NCBI GenBank assembly: GCA_002390705.1
Contig: DGQA01000002.1
Coordinates: 85,791-149,790, forward strand
Origin: Actinobacteria bacterium UBA4426
Lineage (GTDB): Bacteria; Actinomycetota; Actinomycetes; S36-B12
Direction of reading: 5' to 3'
DNA: 64,000 nucleotides
Shown here: positions 25,508-33,634 of the stretch, in pieces
Layout of the letters: each line of letters starts with the position of its first letter
How positions within the stretch are numbered: position 1 is the first letter of the stretch
Position numbers and translations under genes: made by a program
Notes under the pieces: model-generated
The model's input: the letters and a program-made list of their open reading frames with translations, nothing else
What the model was told of the DNA's origin: nothing
Databases searched by the model: none

Positions 25508-26922
25508 TGGGTTCACTCTCACTCGGACCTGATCGCGACCGGGTTCTTGATCATGCCGCACACATTGTTTCTCGCATGTGGGCTGAGTTTGATGTTGCCC
25601 GGGACACCCAACCCGAGACCTCGGAGGAGCTGGCACTACTGCTGGCGGAAGGGTTGCCCCAGGATCCATCAGATCCGATTGCAGCTCTTGACATTGCCGC
25701 CGAGGCCTTGGATTCAAGTTTGACCCAAGCCCGGCCACGCTACCTGGCCTACATCGGATCAAGTGGCCTAGAAATTGGTGCGCTCGGCGATCTACTCGCC
25801 CACTCACATGATCCCAATCTCGCTCTCGATGCCGGGAGCGCGTCCGATATTGAACGTCAGACGATTTCTTGGCTAGGTGAGTTCCTCGGCTATCACAATG
25901 CCCAGGGGTTCTTCACTTCCGGTGGAACGGTAAGCAATTTGACCGCACTTGCGGCCGCACGCGAAAAGGCGCTTCCTCAGAGTAGAAGTACCGGCATGGG
26001 TTCGCACACCCTCGCCTTGTATTGCTCGGCGGAAGCCCATTACTCGGTCACGCGGGCAGCCGAAATCTTGGGAATCGGCGGAAACAATGTGCGGTCAATT
26101 GACATAGATTCTCAACGCCGACTTAAGCCCGATGCATTGGCTCGCGCAATTGAAATTGATCGTTCCGCAGGAGTTATTCCCATGGCGGTAGTTGCCACAG
26201 CCGGCACAACACTCACCGGAGCGGTCGATCCAATCGGCGAGATCGCCGACATCTGCGGTGATATTTGGCTGCACGTTGATGGTGCCTACGGTTTACCCGC
26301 TGCCGCAACGCACAGTGCCGGATCACTTTTCGCAGGTCTAGATCGGGCTGACTCCTTGAGCATTGATGCTCACAAATGGCTCTTTGTCCCCAAGGCGTGC
26401 AGTGCCTTGCTCGTGAAAAAGCCTGAGCTGCTCGCCCGAGCGTTCTCACATAATGAGGCTTATATTCCCCACGAGCACGGCGATACCAATGCTGTTGATG
26501 TAACTCTGGAGTACTCCCGTCCCCTGCGCGCTCTCAAACTGTGGCTGGCATTCAAAGTTCACGGGGCACAGGGAATGCGCGATGGGGTCGACGCCAATCT
26601 TGCTCAAGCCCAATTGCTGTACACATTGGCACACTCAGCACCTGACTTCGATGTTCTTGAATCAATTCCACAACTGTCCACCGTCCCACTGAGGCATGTC
26701 CCCCAGAGTATTTCCGCCGCGGATAGCTCGCGGATCAATGCACACAATGCTGCCTTACAACTCGCACTTGTGGCAGACGGCCGGATCTATATTTCACCCG
26801 CGCAAATTGACGGCAACACCTGGTTGCGTCCGTGTTTTACCAATTTCCGAACAACGAATGCGGATGTACAGGTGGCATTTGACGTGATCAGGGAAGTAAG
26901 CAACGCACTCGCGAGCGCCTAG
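25507..26922 (+). CDS. Group II pyridoxal-phosphate-dependent decarboxylase
   Basis: Decarboxylase of an aromatic or acidic amino acid, 471 residues. The PLP lysine is in SIDAHKWLFVPK (about residue 298); the ring-stacking histidine is in YCSAEAHYSVTRAAEILG; the aspartate pairing with the pyridine nitrogen is in LHVDGAYGLPAA. The N-terminal segment RPRYLAYIGSSGLEIG differs from the RHPRFFAF of many glutamate or aromatic decarboxylases, so the substrate is uncertain. It overlaps the flavoprotein gene by 1 bp and is followed after 14 nt by an unknown 505-residue gene. Confidence 0.85.
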   Translation: MGSLSLGPDRDRVLDHAAHIVSRMWAEFDVARDTQPETSEELALLLAEGLPQDPSDPIAALDIAAEALDSSLTQARPRYLAYIGSSGLEIGALGDLLAHSHDPNLALDAGSASDIERQTISWLGEFLGYHNAQGFFTSGGTVSNLTALAAAREKALPQSRSTGMGSHTLALYCSAEAHYSVTRAAEILGIGGNNVRSIDIDSQRRLKPDALARAIEIDRSAGVIPMAVVATAGTTLTGAVDPIGEIADICGDIWLHVDGAYGLPAAATHSAGSLFAGLDRADSLSIDAHKWLFVPKACSALLVKKPELLARAFSHNEAYIPHEHGDTNAVDVTLEYSRPLRALKLWLAFKVHGAQGMRDGVDANLAQAQLLYTLAHSAPDFDVLESIPQLSTVPLRHVPQSISAADSSRINAHNAALQLALVADGRIYISPAQIDGNTWLRPCFTNFRTTNADVQVAFDVIREVSNALASA

Positions 26923-26936
26923 ACCATACTGTCCCA

Positions 26937-28454
26937 ATGGGTGTGAGCTTTCCACAAGGTGGAGACCATAAGCGCAGTACTACGGCGACGGGCCGCGCAA
27001 TTTTTGCCGACTCCGTCCGCTCGATCGATCCAGCGCTTTCGGCAAGAATTGAGCACACAAAAGATTGGCGTAAAGGGTACATTGAGCCCCTGCGCGAAAT
27101 CGTGATCGCAGCTTCACACACCCCCGAATCCGCAATTGAAATTTCTCAAGCTGGCCTTGAATCTGCCCATCGGCGTTTTGTCTTCGCCCAACCCGGTCAG
27201 GACATTGCGCTAGAAGCAGCCCTTGATCAGGGGCCTCGGCCGATTGAGTCGCTCACAGTTTCCGGGCGCGCTTCGCGTGAAGTGGATCTTTCTATTCCTT
27301 ATCGCGGTCGCCGGATTTTTGGCAGCGACCTGCGCAAGCAAGTGGACCAGTGGGTCGCTAACGGAATTGCAGAGCCCAGTTTTGGCATTGCACTTCATTT
27401 ACTCATGGATAACCCGGACTGGCTTGATCTTTCGGGAACCGATATTGCTGTCCTTGGCGCCGGAGCAGAAATGGCCCCCACTCGCTCACTGTTGCGGTGG
27501 GGTGCGCGGATCCATGCGTTGGACCTACCACGGCCAGATATCTGGCAGCGACTCATTGATATTGCCCGCAATACTTCAGGCTCAATTCGGGTTCCCATTA
27601 GTCCAAGCGACGTGGGCGAGATGCCTTTTGTCACCGGCGGAATTGTCCACACCGAGGATGACGCGGTTGTTGCCGCTGCTGCCGGGGTTGACTTACTTGA
27701 ACAGCCCTGTGAGATTGCGCAGTGGCTTAATGAAATTACGAATCCCTTTGTTCTTGGCAACTACACCTACGCCGACGGCGCAACCCATGCCACTTTGAGC
27801 ATGAGTGCTGACGCAATTTTTAGAAAGCTTGATTCCCAACGCAAGGACATCACCCTTGCATTCCTTGCTACACCCACAGACGTATTCATGGTGCCCTTAT
27901 CGTGTGTGAACGAATCTCGTAACCGTTGGGAATCACGAGGCTTCACCGGAATTATGCAAACACCACTGCGAGCATTCGGTCAATTTGAACCAAACTATCC
28001 GCGGACTTACCGCACAAAAATCGGGGCGGAAGTCGGACTCAACGACTCACTCGTCCCCCAACAAGGTCCCAATTACTTACTTGCAAAACGCATCCAGCGG
28101 TGGCGCGCCCTTGCTGCTCGCGCCGACGGTGTCCCTGTCTCACTCAACCTGGCACCGGCAACCCGGACCCAGTCCGTGGTCAAGAATCGTGCGCTGGCCG
28201 CGGCCTACGCCGGCGCTGGCCGCTTCGGCATCGAAGTCTTTGAGCCTGCAACATCAACCGCCCTCATGGCCGCACTCCTTGTTCACGACTTGCGCAATCC
28301 GCTCTCAGTTGCCAATCCCAGCACCACCTTGAGCAATCCAATGGATCTGTTTGTCGTGGGCGCGAATCATGGTGGCCTCTGGAGTTCGGCCTATGCCCCC
28401 CGTTCCGTTTTAGGGGTCGCCGCGGTACTGGGCATGTTTGAGTCGCGGGCGTAA
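26937..28454 (+). CDS. Protein of unknown function with Rossmann-like segment
   Basis: A 505-residue protein that I do not recognise. Residues about 170-195 read DIAVLGAGAEMAPTRSLLRW, which looks like a nucleotide-binding beta-alpha-beta turn (GAGAEM), followed by acidic/hydrophobic strands ending in HALDLP. There is no signal peptide or clear membrane helix. The later part contains NYPRTYRTKIGAEVGLND and a C-terminal RNPLSVANPSTTLSNPMDLF, both looking like conserved enzyme segments. It follows the PLP decarboxylase by 14 nt, so a linked metabolic role is possible. The start is the ATG at 26937, with a TACTGT box 4 nt upstream. Confidence 0.75.
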   Translation: MGVSFPQGGDHKRSTTATGRAIFADSVRSIDPALSARIEHTKDWRKGYIEPLREIVIAASHTPESAIEISQAGLESAHRRFVFAQPGQDIALEAALDQGPRPIESLTVSGRASREVDLSIPYRGRRIFGSDLRKQVDQWVANGIAEPSFGIALHLLMDNPDWLDLSGTDIAVLGAGAEMAPTRSLLRWGARIHALDLPRPDIWQRLIDIARNTSGSIRVPISPSDVGEMPFVTGGIVHTEDDAVVAAAAGVDLLEQPCEIAQWLNEITNPFVLGNYTYADGATHATLSMSADAIFRKLDSQRKDITLAFLATPTDVFMVPLSCVNESRNRWESRGFTGIMQTPLRAFGQFEPNYPRTYRTKIGAEVGLNDSLVPQQGPNYLLAKRIQRWRALAARADGVPVSLNLAPATRTQSVVKNRALAAAYAGAGRFGIEVFEPATSTALMAALLVHDLRNPLSVANPSTTLSNPMDLFVVGANHGGLWSSAYAPRSVLGVAAVLGMFESRA

Positions 28455-28474
28455 GGAAAGTAGAAATAGGAAAA

Positions 28475-28502
28475 CCCGCGTAACTGGGGGGTGTCACGCG
28501 GG
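28475..28502 (+). terminator. Inverted repeat after the 505-residue gene
   Basis: CCCGCGT at 28475-28481 pairs with ACGCGGG at 28496-28502 across a 14-nt loop. It lies 20 nt after the stop codon and 110 nt before mobA. No T-run follows, so it is a candidate terminator or stabilising hairpin only. Confidence 0.4.
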
Positions 28503-28600
28503 CTCTCGATCAACTCGAGCAACTCGAGCGATAGCCACTATTGTTCACGATAAATTCGCAGGTGTCACGTTAATGACGGCCGCTATGGAAACGACCCAAC

Positions 28601-28606
28601 TAGTCT
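28601..28606 (+). promoter_or_regulatory. -10 box before mobA
   Basis: TAGTCT ends 7 nt before the GTG start of mobA, again the spacing of a leaderless actinobacterial promoter. The region just upstream contains two CTCGAG palindromes (28512-28528) of unknown meaning. Confidence 0.4.
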
Positions 28607-28613
28607 TGAGCCT

Positions 28614-29207
28614 GTGCATAACCCCGAGGTCAGCGTCATTTTGCTTACGGGCGGCTCTAGCCGGCGGATGGGCACCGACAAAGCGTCCGTGAAATTGGGA
28701 AACGACACCTTGCTTGACTTCCAACTGGCCCAAATTCCTACCGGTGTGCCCACAATCGTGGTCGGGGAAGCCGTGACCACCCACCCTGAAGTGGTGTTCA
28801 CCCGCGAGGATCCACCCGGCTCCGGGCCTGTTGCCGCGGTCTCGGCTGGCTTGGCGCTTACCCGCACGTCCGTGGTGGTAATACTCGCTGTCGACACCCC
28901 ATTCGCCCTGCCACATCTACTGCGCCTGCACCTTAGCCCCAATGACACTGCGCTGATTCCACAAGATCTGACGGGAAAGCCACAGTATCTGGCCGGGACT
29001 TACCACAGCACGGCCTTACAAGCGGCACTCGACGGACTCGGTGACCCGACCAACACAAGCATGCGTGAACTCATCACGCATCTTCCCCAAGCGAAATACT
29101 TCGCCCTCACCCCTGAGAGTGCCGATTACTTCATGGATCTGGATACTCCCGAGGATCTGGCTGCCGCACAGGCGTTACTGCCCCCGCACCCTAAAGTAGG
29201 TCCATGA
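28614..29207 (+). CDS. mobA: Molybdenum cofactor guanylyltransferase-like NTP transferase
   Basis: Predicted to attach GMP (or CMP) to molybdopterin. The 197-residue protein has the nucleotidyltransferase loop LLTGGSSRRMGTDKA (residues 9-23), the REDPPGSGPVAAVSAGL segment and a metal-binding aspartate in AVDTPF (about 93). The length is as expected for MobA. The start is a GTG; mRNA is probably leaderless. It is followed with a 4-bp overlap by a small partner gene and then moeA, forming a molybdenum cofactor operon. Confidence 0.85.
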   Translation: MHNPEVSVILLTGGSSRRMGTDKASVKLGNDTLLDFQLAQIPTGVPTIVVGEAVTTHPEVVFTREDPPGSGPVAAVSAGLALTRTSVVVILAVDTPFALPHLLRLHLSPNDTALIPQDLTGKPQYLAGTYHSTALQAALDGLGDPTNTSMRELITHLPQAKYFALTPESADYFMDLDTPEDLAAAQALLPPHPKVGP

Positions 29208-29449
29208 ACAAATGGTTACAAGAAGTGGTCACGGCACTCGAGCTTGAGGAAATCGCACCAAGTCTGGGCGAATCCGACCTCACCGCAATCCTTGATGTCG
29301 CTCGGCACGCGGCCCATGAAGTTGAACGTCCCGCTGCCCCCATCACCACCTACCTCATGGGCATGGCGGTTGCCCGAGGTGGCGACCTTGCGGACATTTC
29401 ACGCACAATTGAAAGCCTCGCAAAATCCTGGGCGGAAAAGAGAAGCTAA
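29204..29449 (+). CDS. Small DUF6457-type protein
   Basis: An 81-residue helical protein (KWLQEVVTALELE, LDVARHAAHEVERPAAPITTYLMG) of the type found next to or fused to mobA-like genes in actinobacteria. The region VARHAAHxVERPAAP is the recognisable core. The function is unknown; the constant association with molybdenum cofactor genes implies a role in cofactor maturation. The ATG overlaps mobA by 4 bp. Confidence 0.75.
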   Translation: MNKWLQEVVTALELEEIAPSLGESDLTAILDVARHAAHEVERPAAPITTYLMGMAVARGGDLADISRTIESLAKSWAEKRS

Positions 29450-29453
29450 CCGC

Positions 29454-30608
29454 GTGTCAAATAATCAATCCGAATACTCGTGGGGGGACGCGCGAGAGTT
29501 TGCGTATTCACTCGCCGAAATGTGCACTATTGAATCCGTTCCAATTGAATCCGTTCCAATTGAATTCTGTGATCGGCGAGTGTGTGCAGAAGACCTAGTT
29601 GCCTTAACCGATCTGCCGCATGTTGATTCAAGTTCAATGGATGGTTGGGCCGTGACTGGCGTTGGCCCTTGGACTATCACGGCATCTGATCACCTCGAAC
29701 CGGATCACGCCAGTCCAATCACGACTGGCGCAGCCCTTCCCGCAGGAACACAAGCGATTGTCCGAACTGAACACGGAATTCTCAACGGTATGCGGCTGGA
29801 ATCCACGAGTGCCAGCGCACAGGACATTCGCCGCGCAGGCGAGGAATGCACTCGTGGTGACCTGTTATGTCGCCAAGGAACCACCCTGCATCCAGCGTTG
29901 ATCGGATTGCTGGCCGCCACCGGTCATGATGCAATAAATGTTGTTACTAAACCTTCCGTTCAGATAATTATTACCGGTGACGAAATTCTCACCAGCGGCC
30001 TACCGACACAAAAATTTGTGCGTGACTCACTAGGACCACAACTCCCCTTGTGGTTGACGCGCATGGGCGCCCATGTGTTACCTGTGCTCTACATCACGGA
30101 CCACCCCGATCAAATTTCGCGCGCAATATCAACGAACAAGGCCGACATTGTTGTGACGACGGGTGGAACCGCAGCAAGTACAAAAGATCACTTCCAGGCC
30201 GCGATTGAACTCGCACAGGGCCAAGTGTTAATCAACGGAGTTGCCGTTCGCCCCGGACACCCAATGAAATTGGCAGTTAATCAGGACCGAAAATACCCGA
30301 TCATTGGACTTCCCGGTAATCCGCTTGCGGCCATTGTTGCTCTCTTTACTCTGGCTCAACCAATAATTAGTAAAATGCTGGGGCAGCAATTACCGGTCGG
30401 GGTGTCAATTCCCACCTCGCAGTCCCTCAAAGGCGGGAAGTCGGACAGCCGTCTCGTTCCGGGGAGCATCGAAAATCGGGAATTTGTCCCTGCTTTGTAC
30501 AGCGGATCGGCAATGTTGCGTGGGCTCAGCGCATCTACTGGATTCGCAATTGTCACAGCACCGGTTGATGCTGGAGGCTCCATTGAATTTCTGCCCCTTC
30601 CAGGGTAG
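29454..30608 (+). CDS. moeA: Molybdopterin molybdenumtransferase
   Basis: Inserts molybdate into adenylylated molybdopterin. I start at the GTG at 29454, 4 nt after the previous stop, giving 384 residues; a longer in-frame stretch overlaps the previous gene. Conserved elements are PHVDSSSMDGWAV (about 55), ITTGAALPAGTQAIV, the MPT-binding TTGGTAASTKDHF (about 240, diverged from the usual TSGGVSxGxxD) and GLPGNPLAA. Near residues 26-35 the segment IESVP is duplicated by a 15-bp tandem repeat. The overall form is complete. Confidence 0.85.
   Translation: MSNNQSEYSWGDAREFAYSLAEMCTIESVPIESVPIEFCDRRVCAEDLVALTDLPHVDSSSMDGWAVTGVGPWTITASDHLEPDHASPITTGAALPAGTQAIVRTEHGILNGMRLESTSASAQDIRRAGEECTRGDLLCRQGTTLHPALIGLLAATGHDAINVVTKPSVQIIITGDEILTSGLPTQKFVRDSLGPQLPLWLTRMGAHVLPVLYITDHPDQISRAISTNKADIVVTTGGTAASTKDHFQAAIELAQGQVLINGVAVRPGHPMKLAVNQDRKYPIIGLPGNPLAAIVALFTLAQPIISKMLGQQLPVGVSIPTSQSLKGGKSDSRLVPGSIENREFVPALYSGSAMLRGLSASTGFAIVTAPVDAGGSIEFLPLPG
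29529..29558 (+). repeat. 15-bp tandem duplication inside moeA
   Basis: ATTGAATCCGTTCCA occurs twice in immediate succession (29529-29543, 29544-29558) and is followed by a third partial unit ATTGAAT. The duplication is in frame and adds five residues (IESVP) to the N-terminal region of MoeA. Confidence 0.9.
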
Positions 30609-30611
30609 TAA

Positions 30612-31451
30612 CTACTCGCAGACAACTCCATCTCGATCACGATCGATGTACCACGAATACTGCGAGTCGGTTCCTTTTATGTAAGGACCAAAGCCTGCCT
30701 TGATCGCCGCACCACAAGTACCAAAACGAGGATCTGCTCCGGATTGGGAAGTACCCCCACTTGGCACAGTAAGTGTGGCGGTCTTGGTCGGCGCTCTCGG
30801 TGGAATCTTCATAGTTGCCGAGCAGTTACCCAAGATTTTTCCCAAACTCTTCTTCTCTCCGCTATCCACAGAGAGCCGCCATCGAAACTTAACCCCAATC
30901 CAGTCCTTCGCATACCGGCACCGATTCTGGTTGGGTAACCATTGGGCTGGATCTCGCGCACCCTTTGATCGATTGGAGCTCGCGCTCACTGCAATCAAAG
31001 ACGACGCGTAGCCCAAATCATTGGCGTAACGTTGGCGAGTTCCACGATCCCAACGCCACGCGCCTGAATCCCACGCTTCCTTCAAAGGAACAAGATGGTC
31101 AATATCGAAATTACTCGCATTGGTGGTGCTGACGCCGTCGAACTGGGAAACCCATTTACCATTCACAACTTTGCATCCAGACACTTGACCAAAGACCCGT
31201 TCCTGGATCAAAACTTCTTCACGCGTGTCACAACCATCAGAGTCAAGATCGGACCAGTGGCTAAAAAGCGACCGACTGTAACCGGATGTGGCTTCGCCCG
31301 AAACCGGGAGGGAATTCAAAATTCGGACCGGATCAGTCTTGGTGTCAGCCGACCCGGCTGGCACAAATCCAAATGTTGATGAAGCCGTCACAACACCAAT
31401 AAGTACAGTGCAAAGGCGGGACCTGCGACCAAACGTGCCGAACCTGGACAT
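30612..31451 (-). CDS. Secreted HNH-type nuclease with excalibur domain
   Basis: Predicted extracellular nuclease, 279 residues from the ATG at 31451, which has AGGGGG upstream; a GTG 21 nt earlier is less likely. A signal peptide (about 7-36) is followed by an HNH/DUF1524-like core with DIDHLVPLKEAWDSGA (about residues 133-148) and a downstream asparagine/histidine-type region SSNRSKGARDP. The C-terminus holds an excalibur calcium-binding motif DRDRDGVVCE. Close relatives are secreted nucleases of Streptomyces and Corynebacterium. It converges on moeA with a 3-nt gap. Nutrient scavenging is the simplest role. Confidence 0.85.
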   Translation of the reverse strand: MSRFGTFGRRSRLCTVLIGVVTASSTFGFVPAGSADTKTDPVRILNSLPVSGEATSGYSRSLFSHWSDLDSDGCDTREEVLIQERVFGQVSGCKVVNGKWVSQFDGVSTTNASNFDIDHLVPLKEAWDSGAWRWDRGTRQRYANDLGYASSLIAVSASSNRSKGARDPAQWLPNQNRCRYAKDWIGVKFRWRLSVDSGEKKSLGKILGNCSATMKIPPRAPTKTATLTVPSGGTSQSGADPRFGTCGAAIKAGFGPYIKGTDSQYSWYIDRDRDGVVCE

Positions 31452-31496
31452 AGCGAACCCCCTGTTCCACACTATAACAAGAGGGGGGTGAAAAAA

Positions 31497-31784
31497 TTAG
31501 TCTGCGAGTGGGATCCGAATTTCCTCTTCACGCGAAATTACGTTGGCATCAGCGTCGTAGACGGTCATAGTTTCGTCTTCGATTACCAATTTTCCGTCTG
31601 CATCAAGTACATCGATAATCTCGTCGACTACTGAACCTTGTGGCCCCGTTGCGACGATTACTTCGTCTGCAACTGCGCCAACGACTTGATCATTTTCGTC
31701 GAGAATAATGTTAACCGAGAGGTCGTCTCCTACTTCGATTTCATTTGAGTCAACAATCTCTTTTTCCATCATTCCCACTTTCAT
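31497..31784 (-). CDS. Small acidic protein of unknown function
   Basis: A 95-residue protein with a strongly acidic composition and no basic cluster or membrane segment. It consists of short alternating strands with repeated turns (DENDQVVGA, DADGKLVIEDE, DADANVIS), which suggests a beta-sandwich or repeat of about 25 residues. I start at the ATG at 31784; a GTG at 31808 that overlaps the glpD stop (GTGA) would add eight residues. It follows glpD on the same strand. No family is recognised. Confidence 0.6.
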   Translation of the reverse strand: MKVGMMEKEIVDSNEIEVGDDLSVNIILDENDQVVGAVADEVIVATGPQGSVVDEIIDVLDADGKLVIEDETMTVYDADANVISREEEIRIPLAD

Positions 31785-31804
31785 TGCTCTAGGTTCCTTC
31801 AGGG

Positions 31805-33541
31805 TCACACCCTAGTGAGGCGAATATCTGGCACCCGATTCCGGGCTAACATCGCACCTGAATCATCAACCGCAGTGTGCGCATCCCGCTCAGCAGCCAC
31901 ACGATCTTGGTAGTGCGTGAGCTCACGCTTAATCCGCTGCCCGTCCCAGCCCAACTCGGCCCCCATTATTTGCGCTACTTCCTCCGCGGCCTCTAACCCT
32001 TGGTCAGAAGTTTCAATGGACAGGTGGGTGCGTCTGGTGACAATGTCATCAATATGGAGTGCCCCCTCGTGGGTTACCGCATACAAAGCCTCGACCCGTA
32101 AATACCCGGCCCCACCTGCACCTTGACCAGCAATCGGCGTGACAAGTTCAGGCCGGTATTTCAGGATAGACATCAGTTCACCCACCATCGACCCATAGCG
32201 CTTGAGTAAGTGATCGACCTCCTGCGGCCTAACCCCAAAGTTCTTTGCATTGGCTTGCAACTGGTTTTGCGCCTCAGCCAAGCCAATAGCACCAATTAGG
32301 GGGATGTTTTCGGTATTAGATTTGGGCACTGTCCCAATGAGTCCTCGGCCCTGCAAATCGGCGATTGCGGCATTGACCGCGTCTTCGGCCATAACCCGAT
32401 AGGTGGTGTATTTCCCACCGGCAATCGTGGTGAACCCCGGTACAGCGTTTTCCACCGCGTGTTCCCGACTCAAATCACTCGTGGCACCTTTCTTTCCCTT
32501 GATGAGTGGGCGTAATCCCGCATATACGCCGTCTATGTCTTCAACCCCGAGCTCAACATTGAGCACTCGATTCACGTTTCGCAAAAGGTACTCAATGTCA
32601 CTGGCACTGGCCGCCGGGTGATCAAGTCCTTGATCCCATGGAGTGTCGGTTGTACCAATCAACCAATGCGCCCCCCAGGTGCGAACAAATAAGACACTGT
32701 CCTCGGCCCGAACGAAGACGGACACTTCTGAATCTATCCGGTCCCGCGGAACCAAAATATGAACACCCTTTGATGCCTGCACGGAAAAATCTGAATGGCC
32801 ACCAGCCATCTCTTGTAGCGCATCAGTCCACACGCCAGTCGCATTAATCACTGTCCGAGCCGTGATGTGGAACTCATTCCCACTTTCAAGATCTTTTACG
32901 TCAGCGCCGTTGACCGCTCCCACGTCATTATGTGAAAGGCGCACAACTTTCAATGCTGGCGCAACCACCGAACCATACGCCGCAGCGGTACGAACAAGTT
33001 CGAGTGTGTGGCGGGAGTCATCAACCTGGGCATCAAAAAATGAGATCCCCCCCACCAAGCTTTTGGGGTCAAGTCCTGGTGCCAGTGCATGGACTTGCTT
33101 GCGACTTAAATGTTTATGCCGCGGCACCGCGCCGGCTCCACCGATTGTGTCGTAGAGGAAAAGTCCGGCACCCATGTAGGCGCGCTCCCACACCCGATGT
33201 TCAATGGGATAAATAAATTCAATGGGATGTACTAAATGTGGACAAAGTTTCTCCAACATCAGGCCGCGCTCTTTCAGAGCCTCGCGGACCAAACCAAAAT
33301 TAAACTGCTCTAAGTACCGCAGCCCACCGTGAAAAAGTTTTCCAGACCGACTCGACGTTCCCGAGGCCCAATCTCGCATTTCGACCAGAGCAACACTCAA
33401 TCCGCGCGAAGCCGCATCAAGCGCGGTTCCAGCGCCCGTGACGCCACCACCAATCACCAACACATCAAATTCTGATTCAGCGAGTTCGCTCAGGGCACGC
33501 TTACGTTCATTCGGGCCGAGCACTGACTTTCTTGGGTCCAC
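31805..33541 (-). CDS. glpD: Glycerol-3-phosphate dehydrogenase (FAD-dependent)
   Basis: Oxidises glycerol-3-phosphate to dihydroxyacetone phosphate, passing electrons to quinone at the membrane. At 578 residues it is full length. The FAD-binding fold is VLVIGGGVTGAGTALDAASRG (split by glycine-rich turn, residues 27-47), and RSGKLFHGGLRYLEQFNFGLV, HWLIGTTDTPW and AGGKYTTYRVMAEDA are family signatures. The C-terminal helical domain (about 400-540) is present. Start GTG. It diverges from the hydrolase/ABC fusion gene with 93 nt between starts. Confidence 0.93.
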   Translation of the reverse strand: MDPRKSVLGPNERKRALSELAESEFDVLVIGGGVTGAGTALDAASRGLSVALVEMRDWASGTSSRSGKLFHGGLRYLEQFNFGLVREALKERGLMLEKLCPHLVHPIEFIYPIEHRVWERAYMGAGLFLYDTIGGAGAVPRHKHLSRKQVHALAPGLDPKSLVGGISFFDAQVDDSRHTLELVRTAAAYGSVVAPALKVVRLSHNDVGAVNGADVKDLESGNEFHITARTVINATGVWTDALQEMAGGHSDFSVQASKGVHILVPRDRIDSEVSVFVRAEDSVLFVRTWGAHWLIGTTDTPWDQGLDHPAASASDIEYLLRNVNRVLNVELGVEDIDGVYAGLRPLIKGKKGATSDLSREHAVENAVPGFTTIAGGKYTTYRVMAEDAVNAAIADLQGRGLIGTVPKSNTENIPLIGAIGLAEAQNQLQANAKNFGVRPQEVDHLLKRYGSMVGELMSILKYRPELVTPIAGQGAGGAGYLRVEALYAVTHEGALHIDDIVTRRTHLSIETSDQGLEAAEEVAQIMGAELGWDGQRIKRELTHYQDRVAAERDAHTAVDDSGAMLARNRVPDIRLTRV

Positions 33542-33634
33542 TACCCCATCTTCGCAGGTCTGCCACGAATCAGTCGTTACAGTTCATAAGAACCACAACG
33601 AGCAGCCCCAACTTATCCGACATAACATAAGTGA

